DNA of 64,000 bases from JANWVO01 sp964458495 (GTDB taxonomy: Bacteria > Acidobacteriota > Terriglobia > Bryobacterales > Bryobacteraceae), in the NCBI GenBank assembly GCA_964458495.1, contig CAYWJB010000004.1, positions 124,001 through 188,000 on the forward strand, in the 5' to 3' direction. The notes beneath the pieces are model-generated. The model had not been told where the DNA came from. It saw only the letters and a program-made list of their open reading frames with translations, and did no database searches. The number at the start of each line of letters is the position of its first letter. Within the stretch, counting starts at the first letter, position 1. This document shows positions 15,760 to 24,002 of this stretch, in pieces. Made by a program: the position numbers and the translations under genes.

Positions 15760-16958
15760 GACGGCAGAAGGATGCGGATGAGTTCTCCGGCTTCATAGGC
15801 GGGGCGGTCCGGATCGGCGACGAGGAAGCAGTTGGCGAGCGCAAGGGCGCGGATGTCGCCGGAGCCGCCCCAAGGGATGGGGCGGAGAAGCGCGCCCTCT
15901 TCCAGGGTGGCGGGCAGGAAGCGCGTGAGGCCGGGTTTGTGGCGGAAGGGCGTGGCGAGTTGCGCGAGGGCGAAGGGCAGAGGCGGGCGCGAGGCGCCGG
16001 AGAGCAGGTCAAGCGCGGCGCGGGCGAAGATCTCGAAGCAGACGAACGTGGAGGCGGGGTTGCCGGGGAGGCCGAAAAAGAAGGTGCGGCCCGCGCGTCC
16101 GAAGACGCACGGCTGGCCTGGCTGGATGAGAACGCGGTCGAAGTAGATGGAGGCGTCGAAGTGCCGGAGTGCCTGTTCGACCAAGTCGTACTTGCCGGCG
16201 GAGACGCCGCCTGACAAAAGCACGAGGTCCTGTTTCACGGCCTGCTCGAGGGCCTCGACAGTGGGCTCGAGCTGGTCGGGCACGGGGGGCAGCACGACAG
16301 GCTGGCCGCCAGCGCGCCGAACCTGGGCGGCGAGGGCATGGGAGTTGGAATTGCGGATCTGCCAGGGGGCAGGTTGGCCGTCGACGGCGACGAGTTCGTC
16401 ACCGGTGGGAAGGATGGCCACGCGGGGCCGCGCGAAGACAGGGACGCGGGAGGCGCCGACGGAGGCGAGGATGGCTGTCGTGGCAGGGGTGAGGCGGGCG
16501 CCCTGCTCGACGGCCGGCGCGCCGCAGGCGAGGCTGGAGCCGCGGGGGCTGATGTGGGCGCCGGGCTCCACAGGGGAGGGAACGCGCAGGCTGCCGTTGT
16601 CCACCGAGACGTGTTCGATCATGACGACGGCGTCGGCGCCCTCAGGCACAGAGGCGCCCGTCATGATCTCGACGGCCTCCTGGGGACCAACGCGGAAGCG
16701 GCAGGGCTCGCCAGCGCGGACTTCGCCGAGGATGCGGAAGGCCCCCGGGGTGGAAGCGGCCTGCAAGGCGAAACCATCGCGCATGGCGCGAGGCTCCGGG
16801 GGGTAATCGCGGTCGGCGGAGATGGTTTGAGCGAGGACGCGCCCGGGGGCTTCTTCGAGCGGGACCCACTCGACCGGGGGCGGAGCGGCGTGTTCGGCGA
16901 CTCGCTGAAGCACCTCGCCGCGCGCCTGTTCGAAGGTCAGAGCCGCCACATGCGCCAT
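15756..16958 (-). CDS. moeA: Molybdopterin molybdenumtransferase MoeA
   Basis: MoeA inserts molybdate into adenylated molybdopterin. The protein (400 residues from ATG 16958) has the domain order of MoeA/gephyrin E: N-terminal domain with RDYPPEPRAMRDGFA, the VEIMTGASVPEGADAVVMIE motif, the MoCF domain (ILPTGDELV, SGGVSAGKYDLV, FGLPGNPAS) and a C-terminal barrel. A TACAAT hexamer (16957-16962) overlaps ATG 16958. If this is the promoter, transcription begins at GTG 16949 (codon 4), 7 bases downstream, and that codon is the likely true start. It heads the operon moeA-moaC-mogA-VWA. Confidence 0.95.
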   Translation of the reverse strand: MAHVAALTFEQARGEVLQRVAEHAAPPPVEWVPLEEAPGRVLAQTISADRDYPPEPRAMRDGFALQAASTPGAFRILGEVRAGEPCRFRVGPQEAVEIMTGASVPEGADAVVMIEHVSVDNGSLRVPSPVEPGAHISPRGSSLACGAPAVEQGARLTPATTAILASVGASRVPVFARPRVAILPTGDELVAVDGQPAPWQIRNSNSHALAAQVRRAGGQPVVLPPVPDQLEPTVEALEQAVKQDLVLLSGGVSAGKYDLVEQALRHFDASIYFDRVLIQPGQPCVFGRAGRTFFFGLPGNPASTFVCFEIFARAALDLLSGASRPPLPFALAQLATPFRHKPGLTRFLPATLEEGALLRPIPWGGSGDIRALALANCFLVADPDRPAYEAGELIRILLPS

Positions 16959-16988
16959 TGTAGCAGCGGGCCTGCTGGTTGCTAGGCT
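16957..16988. promoter_or_regulatory. Overlapping divergent promoters of moeA and the amidase gene
   Basis: The gap between the two divergent genes is 36 bases. It holds TACAAT on the minus strand (16957-16962) and TAGGCT on the plus strand (16983-16988), the latter ending 6 bases before amidase ATG 16995. Neither has a clear -35, and the -35 zones would lie inside the opposite gene, so leaderless transcription in both directions is the simplest reading. Confidence 0.55.
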
Positions 16989-16994
16989 GGAGTC

Positions 16995-18371
16995 ATGTGG
17001 AACCGCGTGCCACTGTGGCGGATGCGCGAGGCGCTGGAAACGGGCGAGACGACGGCGGGGGAGCTGGTGGAGGCGCACCTTGAAGAGATCGAGAGGACGA
17101 ACCCGCAGGTGAACGCCTTCATCGAAGTGTACGCGGAGGAGGCGAGGGCGCGGGCGCGGGAGCAGCTGAAAGGACCGCTGGCGGGCATTCCGGTGACGGT
17201 GAAGGACAGCTTCGACCTTGCCGGGCGCGTGACCTGGTGCGGGAGCCTTTTGAGAAAAGGCGAGCGCGCGGAGCGGGACTCGACCGCGGCGGCGAGGCTG
17301 CGCGCGGCGGGGGCGGTGATCGTCGGCAAGACCTCGACGCCGGAGTTCCTGTACTACTACGAGACGGACAACCGCATCGTCGGGCGCACGAACCACCCGT
17401 GGGAGCTGACGCGCACCCCGGGCGGCTCAAGCGGCGGGGAGGCGGCGGCGATTGCGGCCTGCATGAGCGCCGGGGGCGTGGGCAGCGACGGGGGCGGGTC
17501 GATCCGCGAGCCGGCGCATTTCTGCGGGATTTGCGGGCTGAAGCCGACGCCGGGGCGCGTGGGGGCGGGCGGGCACTGGCCGGTGATCGGGCACCCGGCG
17601 GGCTTCATGGGGGTGGGCGGGCCGATGGCGCGCACCGCACGGGATGTGCGGATTTTGTTTGAAACGCTGGCGGGGTGGGATGTTCGCGACCCGTTCAGCG
17701 CGCCCGTGCCCTTGCGGGCGCCGGCGGGGGCAACGAGAATCGCGCTGTGGCTGCCGGACGGCGTGCAGGCGGAGTGCGCGGCGGCGGCGGAGAGGGCGGC
17801 CCTGCGGCTGTGGGAGGCGGGGTTCGCAAGAGCGGAATTCGACGCGCGGCTGATTGCGGGCGCGCATGAGCTGTGGCGCGTGCTGTTCGTCGATCTGATC
17901 ACGCAGAGTCTGCGGGCGATGACGGCAGGGCGGGAGGAGGAGTGCGCGTGGACCGGGACGGCGCTGATGGCGGAGGCGCGCGGGCAGGTGACGGCGGAAC
18001 GGCTGCTGGGCGTGCTGGCGGAACGCGATGCGATGCGCGCGCGGCTGCTGGAACATTGGGGAGCGGATGTGGTGGTTGTAGCGCCGGCGTTCGGCGTGAC
18101 GGCGTATCCGCACCGCCAGCCGCCGGTGCCGGTGGCGGAGGCGGCGCGTCCGCTGACTCCGTCGAACCTGCTGGGACTGCCCGCGGCGGTGGCGCCGGCG
18201 GGAATCGACCGCAACGGCATGCCGGTGGGAGTGCAGTTCATCGGCGCACCGTACGAGGACGAGCGGGTTCTGGCGGCGGCGGAGGTGTTCGAGGAGATTC
18301 GCGGAGAATCATGGCGCAACGAGAGGCTTTTCCCTGGCGCTACGAGCAGCACGATTTCGAAAACGGCCTGA
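16995..18371 (+). CDS. Amidase signature (AS) family hydrolase
   Basis: The 458-residue product is a cytoplasmic AS-family amidase with the Ser-cisSer-Lys triad visible: Lys in VTVKDSFD (about residue 75), the Gly/Ser loop RTPGGSSGGEAAAIAA, and the nucleophile in GSDGGGSIREPA. It resembles indoleacetamide/aliphatic amidases more than GatA; gatB and gatC are absent nearby. The substrate cannot be told. Its 3' end overlaps the M16 gene by 61 bases. Confidence 0.85.
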   Translation: MWNRVPLWRMREALETGETTAGELVEAHLEEIERTNPQVNAFIEVYAEEARARAREQLKGPLAGIPVTVKDSFDLAGRVTWCGSLLRKGERAERDSTAAARLRAAGAVIVGKTSTPEFLYYYETDNRIVGRTNHPWELTRTPGGSSGGEAAAIAACMSAGGVGSDGGGSIREPAHFCGICGLKPTPGRVGAGGHWPVIGHPAGFMGVGGPMARTARDVRILFETLAGWDVRDPFSAPVPLRAPAGATRIALWLPDGVQAECAAAAERAALRLWEAGFARAEFDARLIAGAHELWRVLFVDLITQSLRAMTAGREEECAWTGTALMAEARGQVTAERLLGVLAERDAMRARLLEHWGADVVVVAPAFGVTAYPHRQPPVPVAEAARPLTPSNLLGLPAAVAPAGIDRNGMPVGVQFIGAPYEDERVLAAAEVFEEIRGESWRNERLFPGATSSTISKTA

Positions 18372-19588
18372 GGCTGGTGGCCGTGCCGCTCCCGTGGCGG
18401 GGCGTGGCGAGCGTGTACATCGTGGTGCACGCCGGGTCGCGCAATGAAGTGGAGCCGGGGCGCAGCGGGTTCGCGCACTTTTTCGAGCACATGATGTTCC
18501 GCGGGACGCGGGCGTTTCCGCCGGAGCGCTACGAGCGCGAGCTGCAACGGATGGGCGCGGCGTCGAACGCGTACACGGACGACGACCGGACGGTGTATCA
18601 CACGACGCTGGCCGTGGAAGATCTGGAATCGCTGCTCGGGATGGAGGCGGACCGGTTCCAGCGTCTCGAATACTGCGAGGAGGACTTTCGCACGGAAGCG
18701 CTGGCGGTGCTGGGCGAATACTGGAAGGACAGCGCCGAGCCGCTGAACCGGCTGTTCGAGGTGCTGCGCGACACGGCATTTGACGCGCATCCCTACAAGC
18801 ACACGACGATGGGGTTTCTGCGCGACATCGAGCGGATGCCGGAGATGTACGGCTACAGCCTGGAGTTCTTCGACCGGTATTACCGCCCGGAGAACACGAC
18901 GATTCTGCTGTGCGGCGACGTGGCGCCGGAGGCGGCGCGGGGGATGGTGGAGCGGCACTGGGGCGGATGGCGGCGCGGGCGGTGGCGGCTGGAGGTTCCG
19001 GAGGAGCCGCGGCAGCGCGGGTTGCGGGAAGCGCGGATCGAGTGGGAGACGCACACGCTGCCCTATGTGGCGGTGGCGCAGAAGGCGCCTGCCTACGCGG
19101 ACGACCGGCGGGAATGCGCCGCGCTCGATCTGATCTCGGCGCTGTGTTTCAGCCAGGGGTCGGAGCTGTACCGGCGGCTGGTGATCGAACAGCAGTGGGC
19201 CGACGAGCTTTGGGCGAATGCCGTGGATCACGCGGATCCCTACCTGTTCACCGTGGTGGCGCGGGTGAAGCAGCCGGAGCGCGTCGCGGACGTGCGGCGG
19301 GCGATCGAGGAGGAGCTGGAAAGGATCGCAGCCGAACCTCCTGAAGAAGAGCAGGTGGCGAGGGTGAAGAGCCATCTGCGGTACCGGTTTGTGTTGGGGC
19401 TGGACCGCAGCGAGGCGGTGGCGGCGGCGCTGGCGCCCTACATCGGACTGCGCCGCACGCCGGAGACGGTGAACCGGTTGTTCGCCACGATGGGGGACAC
19501 GGGGCCGAAGGATGTGGCGAAGGCGGCGCGCGAGTGGTTCGGACCCGGGACAAGGACGGTGGCGACGCTGGAGGAGAAGGCGGGATGA
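18311..19588 (+). CDS. M16 zinc peptidase, catalytic subunit
   Basis: The 425-residue protein is a pitrilysin/MPP-type metallopeptidase with the inverted zinc motif HFFEH (H56, E59, H60) and a downstream Glu ligand about 76 residues later (EDFRTEALAVLGEY). It lacks a signal peptide, so it is probably cytoplasmic, clearing peptides. It starts inside the amidase gene (ATG 18311) and overlaps the next M16 gene by 4 bases. The pair therefore likely forms a heterodimer of catalytic and non-catalytic chains, as in MPP and some bacterial M16B enzymes. Confidence 0.92.
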   Translation: MAQREAFPWRYEQHDFENGLRLVAVPLPWRGVASVYIVVHAGSRNEVEPGRSGFAHFFEHMMFRGTRAFPPERYERELQRMGAASNAYTDDDRTVYHTTLAVEDLESLLGMEADRFQRLEYCEEDFRTEALAVLGEYWKDSAEPLNRLFEVLRDTAFDAHPYKHTTMGFLRDIERMPEMYGYSLEFFDRYYRPENTTILLCGDVAPEAARGMVERHWGGWRRGRWRLEVPEEPRQRGLREARIEWETHTLPYVAVAQKAPAYADDRRECAALDLISALCFSQGSELYRRLVIEQQWADELWANAVDHADPYLFTVVARVKQPERVADVRRAIEEELERIAAEPPEEEQVARVKSHLRYRFVLGLDRSEAVAAALAPYIGLRRTPETVNRLFATMGDTGPKDVAKAAREWFGPGTRTVATLEEKAG

Positions 19589-21003
19589 GGGTGATTGTGC
19601 GGGAGGACGGCGGACCGCTGGTATCGGTGCGGGTGGTGTTCCGGGCGGGTTCGGCGACGGATCCGGCGGGACGCGAGGGCGTGGCGTGGCTGGCCGGGCA
19701 GATGCTGGCGCACGGAGGGACGAGGCGGCGGAGCTACAAACAGATTCTGGAGTTTTTGTTTCCGCGGGGCGCCGTCGTGGATGTGAGCGTCGACAAGGAG
19801 ATGACGTGTTTGCGGATGGACTGCCACGCCGACCATGCGGAGGAGATGGCGGATCTGGTGATCGAGATGCTATGCGATCCGGGGTGGCGCGAGGAGGATT
19901 TCCTTCGGCTGCGTGAAGACGCGGTGCATTACCTGGAGGCGGATCTTCGCGGGGAGAACGACGAGGAGCTGGCGCGGGAGGCGCTCTACGGGCTGGTGTT
20001 CGAGGGGCACCCGTACGGTCACCCCTGCGCGGGGCGGGTAAGCTCGCTGCGGCGGCTGGGGCTCCGGGACGTGCGCGAGTTCCACACGGCGGAGTTCAGC
20101 CGGGAGAACGTGTGGATCGCCTGCGGGGGCGCGAAGGCGGGGCGGGTGGCGCAGCGGCTGCGCGAAGGGCTCGGGGCGCTGCCGGCGAAGGCGCGCAGCG
20201 GCGGGGATGCGCCCGCGGCGGCGCGAGTCGAGAATCACCGGATGATTTTCGTGGAAAAGCCGGCGGAGGGCGTGGCGATTTCGGTCGGGTTTCCGATCGA
20301 TGTCTTGCGCGGGCACGAAGATTATCCGGCGTTGCTGGCGGCGACGTCAGCGCTGGGACAGCACCGCTCGAGCGGAGGGCGGCTGTTTGAGAGCCTGCGG
20401 CAGCAGCGCGGGCTGAACTATGGCGATTACGCGTACATCGAGTATTTTCCGGCGCCGATGTTTCTGCTGGAGCCGGAGCCAAACCATGCGCGGCGGCGGC
20501 AGATTTTCGAGTTGTGGATCCGCCCGGTGGGGCCCGGGTATGCGCATTTTGCCACGCGCCTGGCGTTAGCGGAGGTGGAAAGGCTCGCAGAGGAGGGGCT
20601 GACGGAGGAGGAATTCGAGGCGGCGCGGACGTTTCTTTCCAGGCATTTCACTCTCCTCGAGGAGGGGTTGAGCGCGCGCCTGGGGCACGAAATCGACGGA
20701 ATGTATTACGGCACGGGACTGCAATCGGAGTACTTGCGGGAGCGGCTGCGGGAGCTCACGAGGGAGGACGTGCGGCGCGCGGCGGAGCGGCACCTGCGGC
20801 CGCAGGCGCTGGCGTTCGCGTTTGCCGGGCCGGGGATGGAGGAGTTGAAGGGGCGGATCCTCGAAGAGGCGCCGTCGACGGTGGAATACAACACGCCAAA
20901 GGCGGAACGGATCCGGATGGAAGACGAGCGGGTGGCCAGGCGGCCTCTCGGCGCGCGGGCGGAAAACACGCGGGTGTCGCCGGCCGCGGAGATGTTCGAG
21001 TAG
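19585..21003 (+). CDS. M16 peptidase-like, non-catalytic partner subunit
   Basis: The 472-residue protein has the two-lobed M16 fold pattern but no HxxEH: the equivalent place reads GVAWLAGQMLAHGG. The Arg/Tyr pair that M16 partner subunits give to the substrate pocket seems present (LRQQRGLNYGDYAY, about residue 275). ATG 19585 overlaps the preceding stop (ATGA), so 1:1 production with the catalytic chain is expected. The C-terminal 45 residues are charged and extend beyond the family core. Only six bases separate it from the converging enolase-superfamily gene. Confidence 0.88.
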   Translation: MRVIVREDGGPLVSVRVVFRAGSATDPAGREGVAWLAGQMLAHGGTRRRSYKQILEFLFPRGAVVDVSVDKEMTCLRMDCHADHAEEMADLVIEMLCDPGWREEDFLRLREDAVHYLEADLRGENDEELAREALYGLVFEGHPYGHPCAGRVSSLRRLGLRDVREFHTAEFSRENVWIACGGAKAGRVAQRLREGLGALPAKARSGGDAPAAARVENHRMIFVEKPAEGVAISVGFPIDVLRGHEDYPALLAATSALGQHRSSGGRLFESLRQQRGLNYGDYAYIEYFPAPMFLLEPEPNHARRRQIFELWIRPVGPGYAHFATRLALAEVERLAEEGLTEEEFEAARTFLSRHFTLLEEGLSARLGHEIDGMYYGTGLQSEYLRERLRELTREDVRRAAERHLRPQALAFAFAGPGMEELKGRILEEAPSTVEYNTPKAERIRMEDERVARRPLGARAENTRVSPAAEMFE

Positions 21004-21009
21004 CCGGAA

Positions 21010-22278
21010 TCAGGGGCGGAAAGCTTCGCGTTTTTCGATCTTCGACTCGTCGAATTCGATGCCGAAGCCTGGCGCTTCAGGCAGCGGGATGAAGCCGCCA
21101 TCGGGGACGAGCTGGCGTTTTTCGAAAAAATAATAGCTCCGCATTTTGAGGATGAGATACTCGACCAGCGGGCAGAGCGAAGGCGGCTGGGCGGCGACAA
21201 CGTGGAGGGCGGCGTGGAGAGAGTGGCCGTGGGGAATGACCTGGACGCCGGCGGCCGACGCGAGGTGGCAGATCTTGAGCAGTTCGCTGACGCCGCCGCA
21301 CCATTCCGGATCGGCCTGGACAACGTTGATCGCCTGTGCGTCGAGGTAGCGTTTGACCTCCCAGCGGCTATAGAGATGTTCGCCGGCGGCGACGGGGATC
21401 GACGTGGCGCGGCGGAGAGCGGCGAACGAGTCGAGTTGATCGGGCAGGAAGGCCTCTTCTATCCAGCGGGGATGCTGGGATTCGACGCGGCGGGCCCAGG
21501 CGAGGGCGAAGTCGAGGGTCCAGCCCATGAAGGCGTCGAACATGAGGTCAACGTCCTGGCCGGCGGCCATGCGGAGGGCGAAGACGAGCTCGGCGCAACG
21601 GCGGACGCCTTCAGGGCCGTCGCCGGGGCCGTGGGCGAAGAACCATTTCTGGGAGCGGAAGCCCTGCTGGCTGAGTTCGACGGCCTTCTTGGCGGCGGCG
21701 CCGGGCTCGACGGAGAAGCCGAGGGCCGAACCGTAGGCCTCGACGGCATTGCGGGAGGGGCCGCCGAGGAGCCTGTAGACGGGCGAGTCGAGGACGCGGC
21801 CGCGGAGGTCCCAGAGGCAATTGTCGATTGCCGAGATGGCCATCATGGGGTGGGAGGATCGGAAGTGGCGGTTGGAGCGGTAGAGCAGGTCCCACACAGT
21901 CTCCACGGCCATGGCGTCCTTGCCCAGGACAAGATTCTTGAGTTGTGTTTCAATCAAAATCGCGGCTTCGCGGTCGATGGGGCCGTAGAGCCCCTGGCTG
22001 CCACGATCCGTGCGGATGGAAAGGTAGATGGCGGAGAAGGGCGCCTCGCGCGGGGGCTGCGGGTCGTCGCGGTAGGGTTTGGGGCGGAACTGGGGATAGA
22101 CGTGAAGAGGCTGCACCTGGTGCTGCCCGTCCACGCCGGGCGTGACGGTTCTGCGCCCGTGGAGGCGGATCAGCTCGACGGCCGTGACTCGGTGCGGCGC
22201 CGGAGGATCCGCGAAGGCGGGCAGGGAAGCCAGGGTCTTCAGGAACGAGCGGCGCTGCACAGGACGAGGCACCTCCAT
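21010..22278 (-). CDS. Enolase-superfamily dehydratase, rhamnonate-dehydratase-like, with Tat-like leader
   Basis: The 422-residue protein belongs to the mandelate racemase/muconate lactonising group. Visible parts are the N-terminal capping domain, QKWFFAHGPGDG (barrel strand 2), the metal ligands Asp in LMFDAFMGW, Glu in WIEEAFLPD and Glu in VAAGEHLY, QADPEWCGG, and VIPHGHS (catalytic His region). KWF..GP.DG and PHGHS recall L-rhamnonate dehydratase. Unusually, it starts with a twin-arginine-like leader (RRSFLKTLASLPAFADPP), so it may act in the periplasm. Its start overlaps the 3' end of prmA by 40 bases. Exact sugar acid is uncertain. Confidence 0.8.
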   Translation of the reverse strand: MEVPRPVQRRSFLKTLASLPAFADPPAPHRVTAVELIRLHGRRTVTPGVDGQHQVQPLHVYPQFRPKPYRDDPQPPREAPFSAIYLSIRTDRGSQGLYGPIDREAAILIETQLKNLVLGKDAMAVETVWDLLYRSNRHFRSSHPMMAISAIDNCLWDLRGRVLDSPVYRLLGGPSRNAVEAYGSALGFSVEPGAAAKKAVELSQQGFRSQKWFFAHGPGDGPEGVRRCAELVFALRMAAGQDVDLMFDAFMGWTLDFALAWARRVESQHPRWIEEAFLPDQLDSFAALRRATSIPVAAGEHLYSRWEVKRYLDAQAINVVQADPEWCGGVSELLKICHLASAAGVQVIPHGHSLHAALHVVAAQPPSLCPLVEYLILKMRSYYFFEKRQLVPDGGFIPLPEAPGFGIEFDESKIEKREAFRP

Positions 22279-23048
22279 TCTTCGGATTCGAGCGCCGCCG
22301 CCATCAGGAAACCGTGGCGGCGCATGAGCGATTCCAGTTCGGGCGTGTCGCGGCCGGGAAAGCCGCCGAGGATCAGGGTGGAGGGCGCGAGCCGGGCGTA
22401 CTCGCCGGCCAGGGACGCGTGGGTGGCTGCGTTGATGTTGGCGACGACGACGTCGAAGGCACGGGCGCGGAGGGCGCGGGCGGAGCCGCAGAAGAGCGCG
22501 GCGCGAAGGCCGTCGGAAAGCAGGTTGCGCCGGGCGACGAGGAGGGAGTCGAAGTCGATGTCGCAGGCGGCGACAGCGCGGGCGCCCAGCAGAAGGGCGG
22601 CAGAGGCGAGGATGCCGGAGCCTGTGCCCACGTCGAGGACGGTCTGGTCCGGCTGAAGGCGGGAATCGAGCGCCTCGAGGCAGAGCCGCGTGGCGGGGTG
22701 TGCGCCGGTGCCAAGGGCCTGGCCCGGGTGGATGATGAGGCGGAGGCGGCCGGGGGGCGTGGGGCTTTCATCCCACTCCGGGGCGAGGTAAAGGCGCTTG
22801 CCGGCAGGGAAGGCGGGCCAGGCCTGGCGCCAGGCCGATTCCCAATCGATGTCCGGCACCGGCTCGCGGCGGGGATGAAAAGAAGCGAAGGCCTCGGCGA
22901 GTCCCTCGGGGTTTTCGAAGTACGCCCGCAGCTGGCAGCGGCCCCCGGGCAGGGTGGTTTCCTCGATGCCGGCCGCGCCCTTCTCCCACAATTCGGCGGA
23001 GAGAGTTTCCGCTTCGCGCTCCGTGCAGGTCAGGACGAGAGAGAACAT
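22239..23048 (-). CDS. prmA: Ribosomal protein L11 methyltransferase PrmA
   Basis: PrmA trimethylates lysines and the N-terminus of ribosomal protein L11. The 269-residue protein has an N-terminal substrate domain ending in DWESAWRQAWPAF, the linker HPGQALGTGAHPATRLCLEAL, the SAM-binding motif VLDVGTGSGILASAALLLGA, and VVANINA, all diagnostic. It is slightly shorter than the E. coli enzyme (293). It is preceded by the zinc-ribbon gene and lexA in the same direction. Confidence 0.95.
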   Translation of the reverse strand: MFSLVLTCTEREAETLSAELWEKGAAGIEETTLPGGRCQLRAYFENPEGLAEAFASFHPRREPVPDIDWESAWRQAWPAFPAGKRLYLAPEWDESPTPPGRLRLIIHPGQALGTGAHPATRLCLEALDSRLQPDQTVLDVGTGSGILASAALLLGARAVAACDIDFDSLLVARRNLLSDGLRAALFCGSARALRARAFDVVVANINAATHASLAGEYARLAPSTLILGGFPGRDTPELESLMRRHGFLMAAALESEEWRCLVLCSAARS

Positions 23049-23115
23049 ATCGCGTGGATTCCGGCGGGCCAGGACTTCCGCCTCGCGGAGCCATGCGGGC
23101 CGCGCGAGGGACGGG

Positions 23116-23277
23116 TCAGTAATAGTCGGCGCAGCTCATGTAATAGCCGCAGCGCGGGCAGAACAATTTGCACTGTTTTTGTTCGAGGCGGGCCGAGCAA
23201 ACGGGACACCAGAGCATGGGCTCGGCGTCCTCGCCGCGGGCCTCCTGCGGCGGCGAGGGAGGTTCCGGCTGCGTCAT
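23116..23277 (-). CDS. 53-residue zinc-ribbon protein
   Basis: A small gene from ATG 23277 to TGA 23116 encodes 53 residues: an acidic, Pro-rich N-terminal 20 residues, then WCPVC, a basic linker, and CPRCGYYMSCADYY at the end. The two CxxC knuckles 16 residues apart form a zinc ribbon. Similar tiny zinc ribbons occur in many bacteria without known function. It lies 28 bases after lexA and 67 bases before prmA on the same strand, so it is probably co-transcribed with both. Confidence 0.7.
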   Translation of the reverse strand: MTQPEPPSPPQEARGEDAEPMLWCPVCSARLEQKQCKLFCPRCGYYMSCADYY

Positions 23278-23305
23278 GCAGAACAGCATACACCGGTCCG
23301 GGCGT

Positions 23306-23923
23306 TCAGCCGAGGCGGCGAATGACCCCGCGCACGACGCCCTGGATGACGAGGTCGGCGCGCGGGTGCAGTTCGGGATAGGCGGGATTTTCGGCCTTGA
23401 GATACCATGCGCCGCGGACGCGCACCAGGCGCTTGAGCGTGGATTCGCCGTCGATGAGAGCGGCCACGATCTGGCCGGCGCGGGGCGAGGGGTTGGGTTC
23501 GACGACGACCATGTCGCCGTCCAGGATGCCGGCGTCTTTCATGGAATCGCCGCGCACTTTGAGCAGAAAGGAGCCGGGCTTGGGACGGAAGCCGAGCAGC
23601 GCCTCGTCGAACCAGGCTTCGCTCTCGGCGGGTCCGGCGCCGACAGACTGCGGCGGCCCCGCGGGGATGGCGCCATAGGAGGGCAGCGCAAACAGGCGCG
23701 GCGGAGGCGGCATTTCGGTGGGGACGTCGATGCGGCGCGAGCCGCGGTTGCCCATGCGGATGGCGCCCTTGGCTTCCAGCGCCCGCAGATGCCCGGCGAC
23801 GCCGTTGGGGCTGCTGATGCCGAAATGGCTCTGGATCTCGGGGATCGAAGGCGAACAGCCGTTGGCGCGCCGGTAGCCGAGGATGAAGTCGAGAATCTCC
23901 TGCTGCCTGGCCGTGAGCTGCAT
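23306..23923 (-). CDS. lexA: SOS repressor LexA
   Basis: The 205-residue protein has the LexA winged-helix N-terminus (MQLTARQQEILDFI; recognition region GISSPNGVAGHLRALEAKG) and the S24 autoprotease domain. The cleavage site is A88-G89 (IPAGPP), the nucleophile is S127 (VRGDSM), and the general base is K164 (ESTLKRLVR). It represses DNA-damage genes until RecA filaments trigger self-cleavage. ATG 23923 is fixed by a TTGACA-based promoter that puts the transcript start at the ATG. No SOS-type palindrome of the GAACnnnnGTTC class is seen in front of it. No recA or polymerase gene is nearby. Confidence 0.96.
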   Translation of the reverse strand: MQLTARQQEILDFILGYRRANGCSPSIPEIQSHFGISSPNGVAGHLRALEAKGAIRMGNRGSRRIDVPTEMPPPPRLFALPSYGAIPAGPPQSVGAGPAESEAWFDEALLGFRPKPGSFLLKVRGDSMKDAGILDGDMVVVEPNPSPRAGQIVAALIDGESTLKRLVRVRGAWYLKAENPAYPELHPRADLVIQGVVRGVIRRLG

Positions 23924-23929
23924 ACTATA

Positions 23930-23958
23930 ATTTTTTACACTTCCTGGCGGCGTGTCAA
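23930..23958 (-). promoter_or_regulatory. lexA promoter, leaderless
   Basis: On the minus strand a perfect -35 TTGACA (23953-23958), a 17-base spacer and AAAAAT (23930-23935) end 6 bases before ATG 23923. The A/T-rich block between the two sites and the ATG is the best place for an autoregulatory LexA operator, but I cannot define one. Confidence 0.6.
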
Positions 23959-24002
23959 TCCCCCCGGCGCGGCCGGGCGACAATAGGGGGCGAGAGAGGC
24001 GC

